In this document: one piece after another, positions 8,419-16,308 of the stretch
Layout of the letters: every line of letters starts with the position of its first letter
Numbering within the stretch: the stretch's first letter is position 1
Source of the DNA: Psychrobacillus sp048572895
Lineage (GTDB): Bacteria; Bacillota; Bacilli; Bacillales_A; Planococcaceae
Direction: 5' to 3'
DNA length: 64,000 nucleotides
Assembly: GCF_048572895.1 (NCBI RefSeq)
Contig: NZ_CP183878.1
Coordinates: 1,984,001 to 2,048,000 of the forward strand
Made by a program: the position numbers and the translations under genes
Notes under the pieces: generated by a model
What the model saw: the letters and a program-made list of their open reading frames with translations, nothing else
Database searches by the model: none
What the model was told of the DNA's origin: nothing

Positions 8419-9266
8419 CTATATTGAAGGTATTACAACAGCATTACATGCTTTTTCATAAAATTCTATCGGTCCTGCATCACCAATAATTGCATACTCA
8501 TAACCAATATCACTCATGTCTTTTAAACAGTGATGTAGTAAAGAATATCCAATCCCGTTAACTCTGTTGGATAATGCTACCCCCATTGGACCAAAATAAC
8601 ATTTCTTATTCTTATAAATATCATAAGCAGCAAACCCTACAATATCTCCATTATATCTAAAGCAATATATATCGGTGGCTTACTTAAAAAGAATGCTTCT
8701 CTTATAGTTTGTGACCACTCATTCGAAAAATTATTTTCAATAAAATGAACAAGTTCGCTAATTTCGTTTTTATTCACTTTACGGACAAGATGGGAGTTAA
8801 TTTTTGGGACGGTATAATTTCCAATATGAGTAATCATATCTCGTGAGGTAGTTCCGAGGGATAAAATTATTTTTCTATTTTCATCTGATAAACAACTGTC
8901 AACTACATTAGTTGTTATTAATGCTTTAAGCAAATGACCTTCATTTACATAGACTTGGTTATATCTTTTCATATAATTAATAGCAACTTCCAAAACTTTA
9001 ATTACTTCTTTTGTAACTCTAACGTTGAAAAAAACACTGTTTGTCGTATGCTGATTTGAAATATCCTCCATCATATCTTTCAATGAATTCTTATCCAAGG
9101 TGATTTTCAGAGATATTTCTCCAAGGACCCCTGTTTTCTCATTCAAACAGGCTATTAGGAGATGTGCGGGTTGTAATACTTTTAATTTTGAAAGTTGTGC
9201 TTCGTTTTCTGCGTTACTCAATACTCTTAGCATTCTATTCGTAAAATTTATGTTAGAATTACTCAG
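8419..9266 (-). pseudogene. ClpN-domain/GNAT acetyltransferase fusion, frameshifted in an AT tract
   Basis: The first ~130 residues are a Clp N-terminal repeat domain (FTNRMLRVLSNAENEAQL, then LQPAHLLIACL; second repeat VTKEVIKVLEVA, GHLLKALI). This is followed by a region entering a GNAT fold (SELVHFIENNFSNEW). At 8665-8672 an (AT)4 tract shifts the frame; the other frame continues YCFRYNGDIVGFAAYDIY and ends in a normal GNAT C-terminus (YEYAIIGDAGPIEFYEK) at 8419. A two-base expansion of the tract explains it. The natural start is probably the CTG at 9266, which follows GGGGGAG and restores the conserved FTxR helix. Possibly a phase-variable gene rather than a dead one. Confidence 0.75.
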
Positions 9267-9393
9267 TTACAACTCCCCCTGACGAGCATTTTGTATATAA
9301 AGCCCTTAATAATAAGTTTCTTCCCTCTTCATTTATCCCAAAACAACTCCCCTTACAATAAGTACTTCTACATCCTTGTAAAAAAACCTCTTA

Positions 9394-9463
9394 TTGCACT
9401 AACCTGCGGCGTTAGTTCAATAAGAAAAGACTTTACCCCTTCTTTAAGTAAAGCACCCGTTAG
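9394..9463 (-). repeat. attC-like cassette repeat 12 (short form, interrupted by an IS110 derivative)
   Basis: Left arm TTGCACTAACCTGC, GTTAGTTCAATAAG, hairpin ACTTTACC/AAGTAAAG, right box CACCCGTTAG, after which the IS110-derived element begins. The expected TTTAAT continuation resumes at 9835. Confidence 0.85.
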
Positions 9464-9834
9464 CCACCCATGCAGCAAAAAACGCTGCACCACAGAGGAT
9501 GAAAATTGTTTCAGAACGGGTATAGATTCGTATGGCTGGCGAAGAAGGTCGATGAACTATGGTGCCTTAGAGCCCATCCGTTAGTCTGACTCCAACGACC
9601 ACGGTGCATCACAGACTGTCGCACTCTATACGAGTAGCACTCATGGGAGATTAATCCTACTCTGGTTACTGCACCAGCCGCCTTTATTATAAGAGAATGG
9701 AGTTGATTCCTGAGTAAACTTTCAATTTAATATAATCACTCTAAAGGCTCAGCTTTTTTTTAAAAAAGCTATTTCTGAGTCTATTTTGTTATGAACTTTT
9801 ATAGATTTTGAGGTTTTTTTAATTTTCATGGGAG
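9464..9834 (+). mobile_element. Non-autonomous IS110-family element without transposase
   Basis: The left end CCACCCATGCAGC matches the left end of the intact IS110 at 14339, and the right end TTTTAATTTTCATGGGAG matches that element's right end. Both elements are inserted at the same point of the cassette repeat, after GTTAG. The ~1.2 kb transposase gene is replaced by about 150 bp of AT-rich sequence holding a short hairpin (AGGCTCAGCTTTTTT). The RNA-coding left region is fully kept. It could move only if a related transposase acted in trans. Confidence 0.8.
9468..9690 (+). ncRNA. Orphan IS110 bridge-RNA-like region
   Basis: Closely aligned with 14345-14560. It starts with a hairpin CAGC/GCTG whose pairing is preserved relative to the intact copy (GTAGCGC/GCGCTAC). 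It contains CCGTTAG (9578-9584), identical to the repeat box at the insertion site, and CATGGGAG (9642-9649), identical to the element's right end. A loop-closing stem differs in sequence between the copies (ACTC/GAGT here, TCCC/GGGA there) but still pairs. The assignment as a bridge RNA follows the established IS110 mechanism; exact ends are not known. Confidence 0.7.
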
Positions 9835-9866
9835 TTTAATTAGGTAGTATCAATTTCGCTCTACTA

Positions 9867-10193
9867 TTAATCCTCTATTTTTCCATAACGTGAAACTGTT
9901 AAGCTGTTTTTTTCTTTATTTGCCCATTCATAACTTAATTCTTTTCCATTGTTTAACCTTACCAAAATATTATAGTAGAACGGATAAACTCCCGCATCTT
10001 GACGAAAAACCTTTATTTCTTTGACATCTTCTTTAGAAATTGATTCAATTTCAACTAAATCAAATACGACAGCAGCTAGAAGTTCTTCTCTATCTTCTCT
10101 CTCACCTAACCGATAGTTTTGATAATTAAAATATATTATAACTCCTAAAAAAATTATCAAAGCAAAAACATTTATAAGCCATTTTTTCTTCAT
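9867..10193 (-). CDS. Small membrane-anchored protein of unknown function
   Basis: 108 aa. One N-terminal membrane helix (WLINVFALIIFLGVIIYF) after two to three lysines, no lipobox Cys, then an extracytoplasmic domain with alternating strands (EIKVFRQDAGVYPFYYNI). It resembles small secreted YxeA/DUF-type domains of Bacilli, but I do not recognise it. It lies between the IS110 derivative, 32 bp downstream of its stop, and repeat 13. Confidence 0.65.
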   Translation of the reverse strand: MKKKWLINVFALIIFLGVIIYFNYQNYRLGEREDREELLAAVVFDLVEIESISKEDVKEIKVFRQDAGVYPFYYNILVRLNNGKELSYEWANKEKNSLTVSRYGKIED

Positions 10194-10255
10194 AGGATTA
10201 ACCTCACTTTGTGTTGTATTTTCAAATAAACCAATGTTTGAATTCTAACACCTAC

Positions 10256-10330
10256 TTAAACTAAACTGCTGCTTTAGTTCAATAAGAAAAAAGGCTTTAC
10301 TCCTTCTTGAAGTAAAGCACCCGTTAGTTT
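10256..10330 (-). repeat. attC-like cassette repeat 13 (short form)
   Basis: Left arm TTAAACTAAACTGC, TTTAGTTCAATAAG, hairpin GCTTTACT/AGTAAAGC, right box CACCCGTTAGTTTA. It is followed by AGTGTAACATTTCACAA, a piece normally found inside the long form. Confidence 0.88.
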
Positions 10331-10350
10331 AGTGTAACATTTCACAACTG

Positions 10351-10554
10351 TTATTTCCTTAAAGAAAATTCATTCTCACTCTTATCCATTAACTCTAATA
10401 TTTTATCCAATTTCTTTTCAAGTTCATTAAGTTGATGCACTTTTGCCTGTTGATTCAAGAGTAATCTCCTTATAAATAAGGTGAACGATACTACAAATAA
10501 AAGGATAAGGCCCAATACTATAACCTGATAAATCATGTCTCCCACATTAAACAT
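10351..10554 (-). CDS. DUF4083-like single-helix membrane protein
   Basis: 67 aa from the ATG beginning MFNVGDMIYQ, chosen because GAGGGG precedes it; the longer frame to 10590 lacks a site. One membrane helix (VIVLGLILLFVVSFTLFIR) is followed by a basic stretch and a short amphipathic coiled coil (LNELEKKLDKILELMDK). This matches the DUF4083 layout of Bacillus, whose function is unknown. Confidence 0.65.
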   Translation of the reverse strand: MFNVGDMIYQVIVLGLILLFVVSFTLFIRRLLLNQQAKVHQLNELEKKLDKILELMDKSENEFSLRK

Positions 10555-10672
10555 TAAAACATCCCCTCGTGTAGAAATGGTCAAGCACAACTGTAAATTA
10601 CCTCTCGCATTTCTTATTTACATCATTTTACCATTTGTCATTGATAATAGACTCTTTATTAGTCATTCCTTG

Positions 10673-10749
10673 TTCAACTAAACTGCGGCTTTAGTTTAAT
10701 AAGAAAAAAGGCTTTACTCCTTCTTGAAGTAAAGCACTCGTTAGTCGAA
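10673..10749 (-). repeat. attC-like cassette repeat 14 (short form)
   Basis: Left arm TTCAACTAAACTGC, TTTAGTTTAATAAG, hairpin GCTTTACT/AGTAAAGC, right box CACTCGTTAGTCGAA. Confidence 0.88.
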
Positions 10750-10754
10750 TAAGA

Positions 10755-11063
10755 TTATTCTTTCTTTTTTGTTTGAATGTATTTTTGCGTCAATAATCCC
10801 GCATTAAAAACCGATACAACCATAATGAAGAAAAAGAGTACTTGATTAAACGGATCCTGCTTACCCACAGAAAACTCAATATTAGAAAATGTAAAATAAA
10901 CAAAGCATATAGCGGTAAAAATAGATACAAAGACTTGCCATTTTAAAGACTTAACTATAGGACTTGGCTTTGGATTTTTTCCACCAAATATAGGAAAGAG
11001 TCCAGCAATAACAACTATTCCCCCAACAAAAGTAAGAACAAATAGGAATAATATATCTAACAT
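10755..11063 (-). CDS. Three-helix membrane protein of unknown function
   Basis: 102 aa. Hydrophobic segments lie at about 3-24, 43-60 and 72-92; the loop FGGKNPKPSPIVKSLKW is basic and the C-terminus is lysine-rich (QTKKKE). No catalytic residues or family are recognised. Single gene in its unit, with a GGGGGGAG ribosome binding site a few bases before the ATG. Confidence 0.65.
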   Translation of the reverse strand: MLDILFLFVLTFVGGIVVIAGLFPIFGGKNPKPSPIVKSLKWQVFVSIFTAICFVYFTFSNIEFSVGKQDPFNQVLFFFIMVVSVFNAGLLTQKYIQTKKKE

Positions 11064-11121
11064 AATTAACTCCCCCCAATCAAGACTTATTCTTTATATA
11101 TTAGTACCTAAGGGCAAAAGG

Positions 11122-11166
11122 TTTCCTGTTCCTGTTGTTTAAGTAACGCACCCGTTAGGTGAAGAA
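11122..11166 (-). repeat. attC-like cassette repeat 15 (right half only)
   Basis: Only TTTAAGTAACGCACCCGTTAGGTGAA is recognisable; the left arm and the first hairpin strand are missing. About 65 bp without a gene follow before the stop at 11234. Confidence 0.5.
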
Positions 11167-11233
11167 GGATTGCACCTGTATCTCGGTAAAACGAAAACAT
11201 TCTTTTAACATTCTGTTATTAACAAATTTGAAT

Positions 11234-11827
11234 TTAAGTAGTGAAATCATCAATAACTTCAACTACTTCTATTTTCCCGTCGATTAAGAGTTCAGGAAGC
11301 TCGTTTTTCACATTACCCTGCCAATACTGTCTAGCTTGTTCAATTTTTTGAGAGAATGGAACCCCATCTTCTTTTGGTAAAAGGTTTCCATCCCCCTCAA
11401 AGGAGTTCCCAATAACTCTAAGTTTAACAATCTGCAAAACCTTCCGATTATATGAATCAAATAATGCTTTCCATTTCGATAAGTCTTCATAGTTTTTTGT
11501 AGCGTATAAACAAGACATTCTTGAAGGGTATTCTGGATATTCTTGTAGTCTAACCATTTCTACTATTACTTCTCTGATAGCTCTTATTGTTTGGTCTGCA
11601 TACTTAATAACTACATCGGCATTTTCTTTATTCAAGCACAAGCCTTCATTTGAATAATGTTCTTGTAAAATCCTAAAAAAGTCTTCTCCTTTAGAATTCA
11701 ATTGTTCTCTCTCAAAAAAGAAGCTAAATAAGGTATTTCTTTGATTCTTGTCAAAGCTAATTATTTGACCTAGACTCATTTTATTTCTAGTAACAATGTG
11801 ATAAACGTACAGCTCATTCTCTCTCAT
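11234..11827 (-). CDS. DUF2441-like protein
   Basis: 197 aa, soluble, no signal peptide. It starts YVYHIVTRNKMSLGQIISFD, the conserved beginning of DUF2441 proteins, with further conserved features EVIVEMVRLQEYPEYPSRMSCLYA and a C-terminal region with WQGN. DUF2441 belongs to a fold related to RES/ADP-ribosyltransferase-like domains by some accounts; that link is recalled rather than seen, and no enzymatic motif can be named here. Single gene between repeats 15 and 16. Confidence 0.65.
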   Translation of the reverse strand: MRENELYVYHIVTRNKMSLGQIISFDKNQRNTLFSFFFEREQLNSKGEDFFRILQEHYSNEGLCLNKENADVVIKYADQTIRAIREVIVEMVRLQEYPEYPSRMSCLYATKNYEDLSKWKALFDSYNRKVLQIVKLRVIGNSFEGDGNLLPKEDGVPFSQKIEQARQYWQGNVKNELPELLIDGKIEVVEVIDDFTT

Positions 11828-11888
11828 AGTCTATCTCCTATCTGACTTCACCTAAATAAATTTGTACACAAACAAAAATAGTGCCTTG

Positions 11889-11973
11889 TTGAACTAACCT
11901 GCTGACCCCTGCTTTAGTTCAAGAAGAAAAAAGACTTTACTCCTTCTTGAAGTAAAGCACCACGTTAGTCAAA
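11889..11973 (-). repeat. attC-like cassette repeat 16 (short form with 7-bp insertion)
   Basis: Left arm TTGAACTAACCTGC followed by an extra TGACCCC, then TTTAGTTCAAGAAG, hairpin CTTTACT/AGTAAAG and right box CCACGTTAGTCAA. The TAA of the gene ending at 11965 lies in the GTTAG box. Confidence 0.85.
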
Positions 11974-13133
11974 TAAAGAATATCCCATTGTTCTCAATAT
12001 TTGCTGTGCTTCTTCACCAAGTTTCATTTGAATTCTCACGATTTGTAATAGCTTTTGTGTATCTTTGTTCGTGGAGGTTGAACTATCTATATTGGAGCTT
12101 GCTATATGCTGGATTAACTTTGGAACTTCCCAAGAACTACGCAATGCCACTGAGATGCAAAAACCATACCTTGCCAATGATTCTTCACCTTGCCACCCAG
12201 CATTTGTTAAGCCATCCATATAGCTTTTGAATATGAGACTTTCATAGTACCAACCCTGTTCAATAGGTATATCCCCTTGACTCAAAGCTACGCCGAATAA
12301 TTTTCCTAAGTCTTCCCCTATTCCAGAAATGCTTAGGAATTGCCAATCTATTAAAATTAGATCTTTTTGACCTTCTTTTTTGTTACTTATGTACATGTTC
12401 TGTTTACTTAAATCTTGATGTGACAAAGCTTTTGGAATTCGACTCATAGCTTCAAAATGAATTTGCAGATTTTGATTCAAATTCGAAAAAGTTTTCCAAA
12501 TTTGATCAATTTCTTGAAGCACACCTTGAATTTTGAGATAGTTAAGGCATGGATCGCTTGCGTATTTCTTGCATCCAGCAATCCAAGATTTCAGCCATTG
12601 ACGACAAATCCAATCCTCATCTGGAATTGGCTGTTCACCTGTGGCATAAGTACCATGGAATAAACCTAATTGTTTTGCAATAAATATAAATTCTTTCTGT
12701 GACCAATTGTTGTGGTTATCTTCATTTATTTCCTCCATCCAAATCCAGATTTCACTCTTAGATTTTTTTCAACTTTATAACTTTCGGGGGTCTGAATAAC
12801 ATTTGGCATGCGTGTTAAAATTCCTGACTCGTTAACAAGAGCTTCACGCTTCCAATAATTATGATGTTGTAAGTGGTTCTTGTCTTCATGTTCAGACTGG
12901 ATAACTTTTAATACAATTGTCCAAGGTAAATGGCTTTGTACAGTTTCTGCAATACCATGGACTCGATATATACCACCTGTTGTAAAGTTGGTCGATTTGC
13001 AAGAAATAGGATCAATATTCCAATTAATTAAATTTAAATCCGTTGTTTTCAAAGCTTTAGAAATACATTCTCTAAGAATTTCAGTGTCAACATTCATATG
13101 TTGAGAATCCGATGATTTTATCAATCTATACAC
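11965..13133 (-). pseudogene. Aminoglycoside-phosphotransferase-family gene with a one-base frameshift
   Basis: Two overlapping frames make one APH/choline-kinase-type protein of about 390 aa. The first (13133-12726) has the N-lobe with FTTGGIYRVHG and the lysine strand TIVLKVIQSE. The second (to 11965) has the C-lobe catalytic loop SHQDLSKQNMYI and metal-binding LILIDWQF. The join is in a run of seven A near 12768-12774; one more A would give a continuous SEIWIWMEEINED. The family phosphorylates small-molecule hydroxyls, including antibiotics, but the substrate cannot be inferred. The lesion may be real or a homopolymer miscall. The stop codon comes from repeat 16. Confidence 0.8.
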
Positions 13134-13177
13134 CTCACCAACAAATAATTTATAACTTCAAAAAGCAACCATTTTTT

Positions 13178-13348
13178 TTATTCAATAAGTTGAGTAACGG
13201 ATTGTTTGCTCCAATATTCTTCTGTAACAATATTATCGTTATGAATAATTAATACAGCTGCACCTGAACAGTCAACTTTTTCTGATGTCTTTCTCACATT
13301 AGATACAACTGAGTTAAACTGTGTGTTTATCATTTTATTAAAAATCAT
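13178..13348 (-). pseudogene. N-terminal fragment of a class C beta-lactamase-like serine hydrolase
   Basis: 56 codons beginning MIFNKMINTQ after a GGAGAGG site. The sequence GAAVLIIHNDNIVTEEYWSK is the first strand pair of serine hydrolases of the beta-lactamase/PBP4* type; the frame then stops before any SxxK motif. It shares its unit with the phosphotransferase gene, with no repeat between them, so it looks like the stub of a larger gene lost by deletion. Confidence 0.6.
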
Positions 13349-13423
13349 CTCTTCATTTCCTCTCCTTATTGCATTCAACATTCAATTATCTATTCGACAT
13401 TTTATAAATTAAATCCTTTTCTT

Positions 13424-13500
13424 ACTCAACTAAACTGCCGCTTTAGTTCAATAAGAAAAAGGCTTTACCCCTTCTTGAAGTAAAGCACCCGTTAGTTGAA
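13424..13500 (-). repeat. attC-like cassette repeat 17 (short form)
   Basis: Left arm CTCAACTAAACTGC, TTTAGTTCAATAAG, hairpin GCTTTACC/AGTAAAGC, right box CACCCGTTAGTTGAA. It lies upstream of the plus-strand gene at 13626 but keeps the array orientation. Confidence 0.9.
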
Positions 13501-13625
13501 TAAGGAAATTATTATTTTTAAAGGCTGTTTTTCCAAAGTTTAATGTTTTCGTGAAATAATAACCTTTTTAAATTTAGAATTTTCCGTTAAAATTATTAAA
13601 ACTAAAATAATAGGAGTGGAGAAGA

Positions 13626-14177
13626 ATGAAGGTAGAGTATTTTATTGGAATTGTCCCACCAAAAGAATATTTAGAACGAATTGAACATTTTCAAAGTAAA
13701 TGGATTAACAAATTAGGTGTAGAACCTCATATAACTTTGAAAGCACAAGGAGGATTAACTCCAGATAAAAAGTGGATAGACAAAATACTAAAAGTATGTG
13801 GGAATTTCAAACCTTTTCAAATATCATTAGATAAAGCAAAGTATTTTGGAGAAAATATTTTATATTTGAGTGTTATCTCAAATAAATTACACGATTTGCA
13901 CGAAAAAATAGTGCAAGAAATTTCACCATCAGAAGACTTAATAACACAGTATTTTGAACTGGGTGCCTTTACACCACACTTAACTTTGGGGAAAGAACAG
14001 TACGGCGGAGACATTTCTACTGGACTTTCAAAAAAAGAACTAAAAGATATGGAGCAACTAGCAGATAAAGAATTGATACCCTATCCCGTCTTTGAAGTGA
14101 ATTTTATTAGAGTTTATGAATTGAACATTGAAAAGCAAAGATATGAAAAATATTTAGATATCTCTTTAAACAATTGA
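13626..14177 (+). CDS. 2H phosphoesterase, reversed within its cassette
   Basis: 183 aa. Two 2H motifs, HITL at about residue 35 and HLTL at about 118, identify the 2'-5' RNA ligase/cyclic phosphodiesterase superfamily; it resembles YjcG-like proteins of Bacillus. It is the only gene of the 0-24 kb array clearly on the plus strand, yet both flanking repeats (17 and 18) keep the usual orientation. It has 120 bp of AT-rich leader with a GGAGTGGAG ribosome binding site and its own terminator, as expected for a cassette gene needing its own promoter. Confidence 0.85.
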   Translation: MKVEYFIGIVPPKEYLERIEHFQSKWINKLGVEPHITLKAQGGLTPDKKWIDKILKVCGNFKPFQISLDKAKYFGENILYLSVISNKLHDLHEKIVQEISPSEDLITQYFELGAFTPHLTLGKEQYGGDISTGLSKKELKDMEQLADKELIPYPVFEVNFIRVYELNIEKQRYEKYLDISLNN

Positions 14178-14200
14178 CCTCACAAAAATGAGGTGTTTTT
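14178..14200 (+). terminator. Intrinsic terminator of the reversed cassette gene
   Basis: CCTCA/TGAGG stem with an AAAAA-type loop followed by TGTTTTT, directly after the stop codon of the 2H phosphoesterase gene. Confidence 0.75.
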
Positions 14201-14264
14201 ATGCACTTCGTAAAATAAAACCTTCCTTCCTCTTTTTTATTTACAATGATTTTATCATTTCTTG

Positions 14265-14338
14265 TTCAACTAAACTGCCGCTTTAGTTCAATACGAAATA
14301 AAGGGCTTTACTCCTTCTTGAAGTAAAGCACCCGTTAG
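14265..14338 (-). repeat. attC-like cassette repeat 18 (short form, interrupted by IS110)
   Basis: Left arm TTCAACTAAACTGC, TTTAGTTCAATACG, hairpin GCTTTACT/AGTAAAGC, right box CACCCGTTAG, where the IS110 element is inserted. The continuation TTTAATAAG is found at 15931. Confidence 0.9.
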
Positions 14339-14344
14339 CCATCC

Positions 14345-14560
14345 ATGTAGCGCAAAATCAGCGCTACACCACAGTGAATGAAAATGTGAAAACCTGGGTA
14401 TAGGATACTACGGCTGGGAGAGGAAGGTCGATGAACTATGGTGCCATAGAGCCCATCCGTTAGTCTGACTCCAACGACCACGGTGCATCACAGACTGTCG
14501 CTCCCTTACGGGAAGCACTCATGGGAGATTAATCCTACTCTGGTTATTGCACCAGCCTCC
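14345..14560 (+). ncRNA. IS110 bridge-RNA-like region
   Basis: Structured non-coding stretch between the left end and the transposase gene, where IS110 elements encode their bridge RNA. It opens with a GTAGCGC/GCGCTAC hairpin. The putative target loop holds CCGTTAG (14457-14463), matching the repeat box that was hit. The putative donor loop holds CATGGGAG (14520-14527), matching the element's own right end (15923-15930). The hairpin TCCC-TTAC-GGGA between them covaries with the orphan copy. The right-side guide was not resolved by eye. Confidence 0.75.
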
Positions 14561-14591
14561 AATACTATTTGCCGTAGAAAGGATGGTTACA

Positions 14592-15815
14592 ATGGAAGTA
14601 ATCATTGAGCGTGCATGTGGTATGGATGTTCATAAAGACTCCATTACTGCCTGTATTATTACACCAAAAGGAAAGGAGATTCAAACGTTTTCCACTAAAA
14701 CTGTATTTCTATTACAGTTAATTGACTGGATTAAGGAGCATGGTTGTACTCACGTAGCAATGGAAAGTACAGGTGTATTTTGGAAACCTATTGTTAACTT
14801 GCTAGAAGCCGAGAGCATTGAGTTTTTAGTAGTGAACGCTCAACATATGAAAGCAGTACCAGGTCGCAAGACCGATGTAAAGGATGCCGAATGGATTGCC
14901 AAACTTCTTCGACACGGTCTACTTAAAGCAAGTTTTATTCCAGACAGAAATCAGCGAGAATTACGAGAGTTAGTTCGATACCGTCGAAGTATCATTGAAG
15001 AGCGTGCGAGACAACATAATCGGATTCAAAAGGTGTTAGAAGGAGCGAATATTAAACTAGGTTCCGTTGTCTCCGACATCATGGGTGTTTCGTCTCTTGA
15101 TATGCTTCGCGCTATCGCCGATGGCGAAAATGATCCTGAAAAGCTAGCTAGCCTAGCCCGTCGATCAATGAAGAAGAAAAAAAGTGAACTGGAGCTAGCT
15201 CTTCGGGGATATATCAACCCGCATCAACGTCTCATGTTAAAAACCATTTTGGTCCATATCGAATTTCTTACTGAGCAGATTGAAATCTTAAACGAAGAGG
15301 TGTCTGCTAGATTATCCTCCCACAAAGAAGATATTGAGCGATTGGATTCTATTCCCGGCATCGCCACTCGAATGGCCGAACAAATCTTAGCCGAAGTCGG
15401 TACGGATGTCGAGAAGCAATTCCCCAGTTCCGCGCACTTATGTTCATGGGCAGGATTAGTACCTGGACATAATGAGAGTGCGGGCAAAAGGAAATCAACC
15501 AACATGAGAAAAGGAAGCAAGTACTTGAAATCAGCATTAATTGAAGCAGCTCATTCTGTCAGAGGATCTAAAACCTATTTGGGAGCCCTGTATAGGCGTA
15601 CTGCATCAAGAAAAGGTAAAAAGCGTGCAGGAATATCAGTCGCTCATGCCATTTTAAGAATCAGCTACTATCTCCTAACACGCAAAGAAATGTATGTAGA
15701 CTTAGGTGAAGATTACTTTGATAAGCAAAAAGAACAATCGATTGTACGATATTCTGTTCGAAGACTTGAAAACTTAGGTTACAACGTGACAATCACTGAA
15801 CCAAATGCCTCCTAA
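14592..15815 (+). CDS. IS110-family transposase
   Basis: 407 aa from the ATG beginning MEVIIERACG, chosen because AGAAAGGATG lies upstream; a frame to 14547 is longer but overlaps the RNA region. The N-terminal DEDD RuvC-like domain shows GMDVHKDS, VAMESTGVFWKP and GRKTDVKDAEWIAKLL. The C-terminal Tnp20 domain shows DSIPGIATRMAEQILAEVG and GHNESAGKRKSTNMRKGS with the conserved serine. Full length and no lesion, so probably active. Insertion at the cassette repeat parallels the attC-targeting IS1111/IS110 elements of integrons. Confidence 0.93.
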   Translation: MEVIIERACGMDVHKDSITACIITPKGKEIQTFSTKTVFLLQLIDWIKEHGCTHVAMESTGVFWKPIVNLLEAESIEFLVVNAQHMKAVPGRKTDVKDAEWIAKLLRHGLLKASFIPDRNQRELRELVRYRRSIIEERARQHNRIQKVLEGANIKLGSVVSDIMGVSSLDMLRAIADGENDPEKLASLARRSMKKKKSELELALRGYINPHQRLMLKTILVHIEFLTEQIEILNEEVSARLSSHKEDIERLDSIPGIATRMAEQILAEVGTDVEKQFPSSAHLCSWAGLVPGHNESAGKRKSTNMRKGSKYLKSALIEAAHSVRGSKTYLGALYRRTASRKGKKRAGISVAHAILRISYYLLTRKEMYVDLGEDYFDKQKEQSIVRYSVRRLENLGYNVTITEPNAS

Positions 15816-15914
15816 TCCAACCCACAATTTGATTCTCATTTAGGCGCTACACTTTTTTAAAAAAAATTGAGCTGCGTCAGATTTCGTATTGTCTTTTTTT
15901 CTATATCGAAGATT

Positions 15915-16187
15915 TTAATTTTCATGGGAGTTTAATAAGAAGATGTTAATCTTAAACAGTAAAGAAATCGCTATGATAGATTTAATCCATAATATTCTTT
16001 TACTTATACCAGCTTTCCCTTCAAGATAATTTAAGTAAATCATTGTTAAAGGAAAACCTAACAATACATATAAAGAATCCCCACCGACGGTTTCAACATA
16101 TTTGAATAATCCTACTACAATAATGAGAAGTCCTAGTGTACCAATGGACATATTAAAATATAAAGTGCCTCTATCGTTTTCCTCCAA
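15915..16187 (-). CDS. Membrane protein whose 3' end was altered by the IS110 insertion
   Basis: 90 aa from a TTG start after GGGGGGGAG, with three hydrophobic segments. Its last codons and stop (NSHEN*) are read from the IS110 right end. Without the insertion the frame would end FLLN* with the TAA of the repeat box, four residues earlier. Function unknown. A clear example of a cassette gene whose stop codon was supplied by the repeat. Confidence 0.65.
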   Translation of the reverse strand: MEENDRGTLYFNMSIGTLGLLIIVVGLFKYVETVGGDSLYVLLGFPLTMIYLNYLEGKAGISKRILWIKSIIAISLLFKINIFLLNSHEN

Positions 16188-16249
16188 TTTTTCTCCCCCC
16201 CAGTTTTATTTCTCTATTTACTTATTCTCACTTCTTAAAATTAATCCTT

Positions 16250-16308
16250 GTTAAACTAAACTTAAACTAAACTGCCGCGTTAGTTGATTAAGAAAAAAGC
16301 TTTACTCC
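16250..16308 (-). repeat. attC-like cassette repeat 19 (left half only, duplicated arm)
   Basis: The left arm is doubled (TTAAACTAAAC twice in a row). It continues with GTTAGTTGATTAAG and the first hairpin strand GCTTTACTCCTT, then passes straight into the stop of the gene at 16309; the second hairpin strand and the right box are deleted. Confidence 0.7.

Larger units (their letters stand above)
14339..15930 (+). mobile_element. Intact IS110-family insertion sequence inserted in a cassette repeat
   Basis: About 1.6 kb from CCATCCATGTAG to TTTTCATGGGAG, with no terminal inverted repeats and no target duplication other than a possible shared AG core at both junctions (GTT-AG left, GGG-AG right; CT on the minus strand). 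This is typical of IS110, which uses a bridge RNA. Removing it joins CACCCGTTAG to TTTAATAAG and restores a normal repeat and a normal stop for the gene at 15915. Confidence 0.9.

Noticed and set aside
50..14338. Reading the repeats simply as rho-independent terminators
   Set aside because: Some hairpins could terminate transcription, but conserved 10-14 base arms outside the hairpin, uniform orientation, interchangeable centres and lack of consistent T-runs are not explained by terminator function alone.
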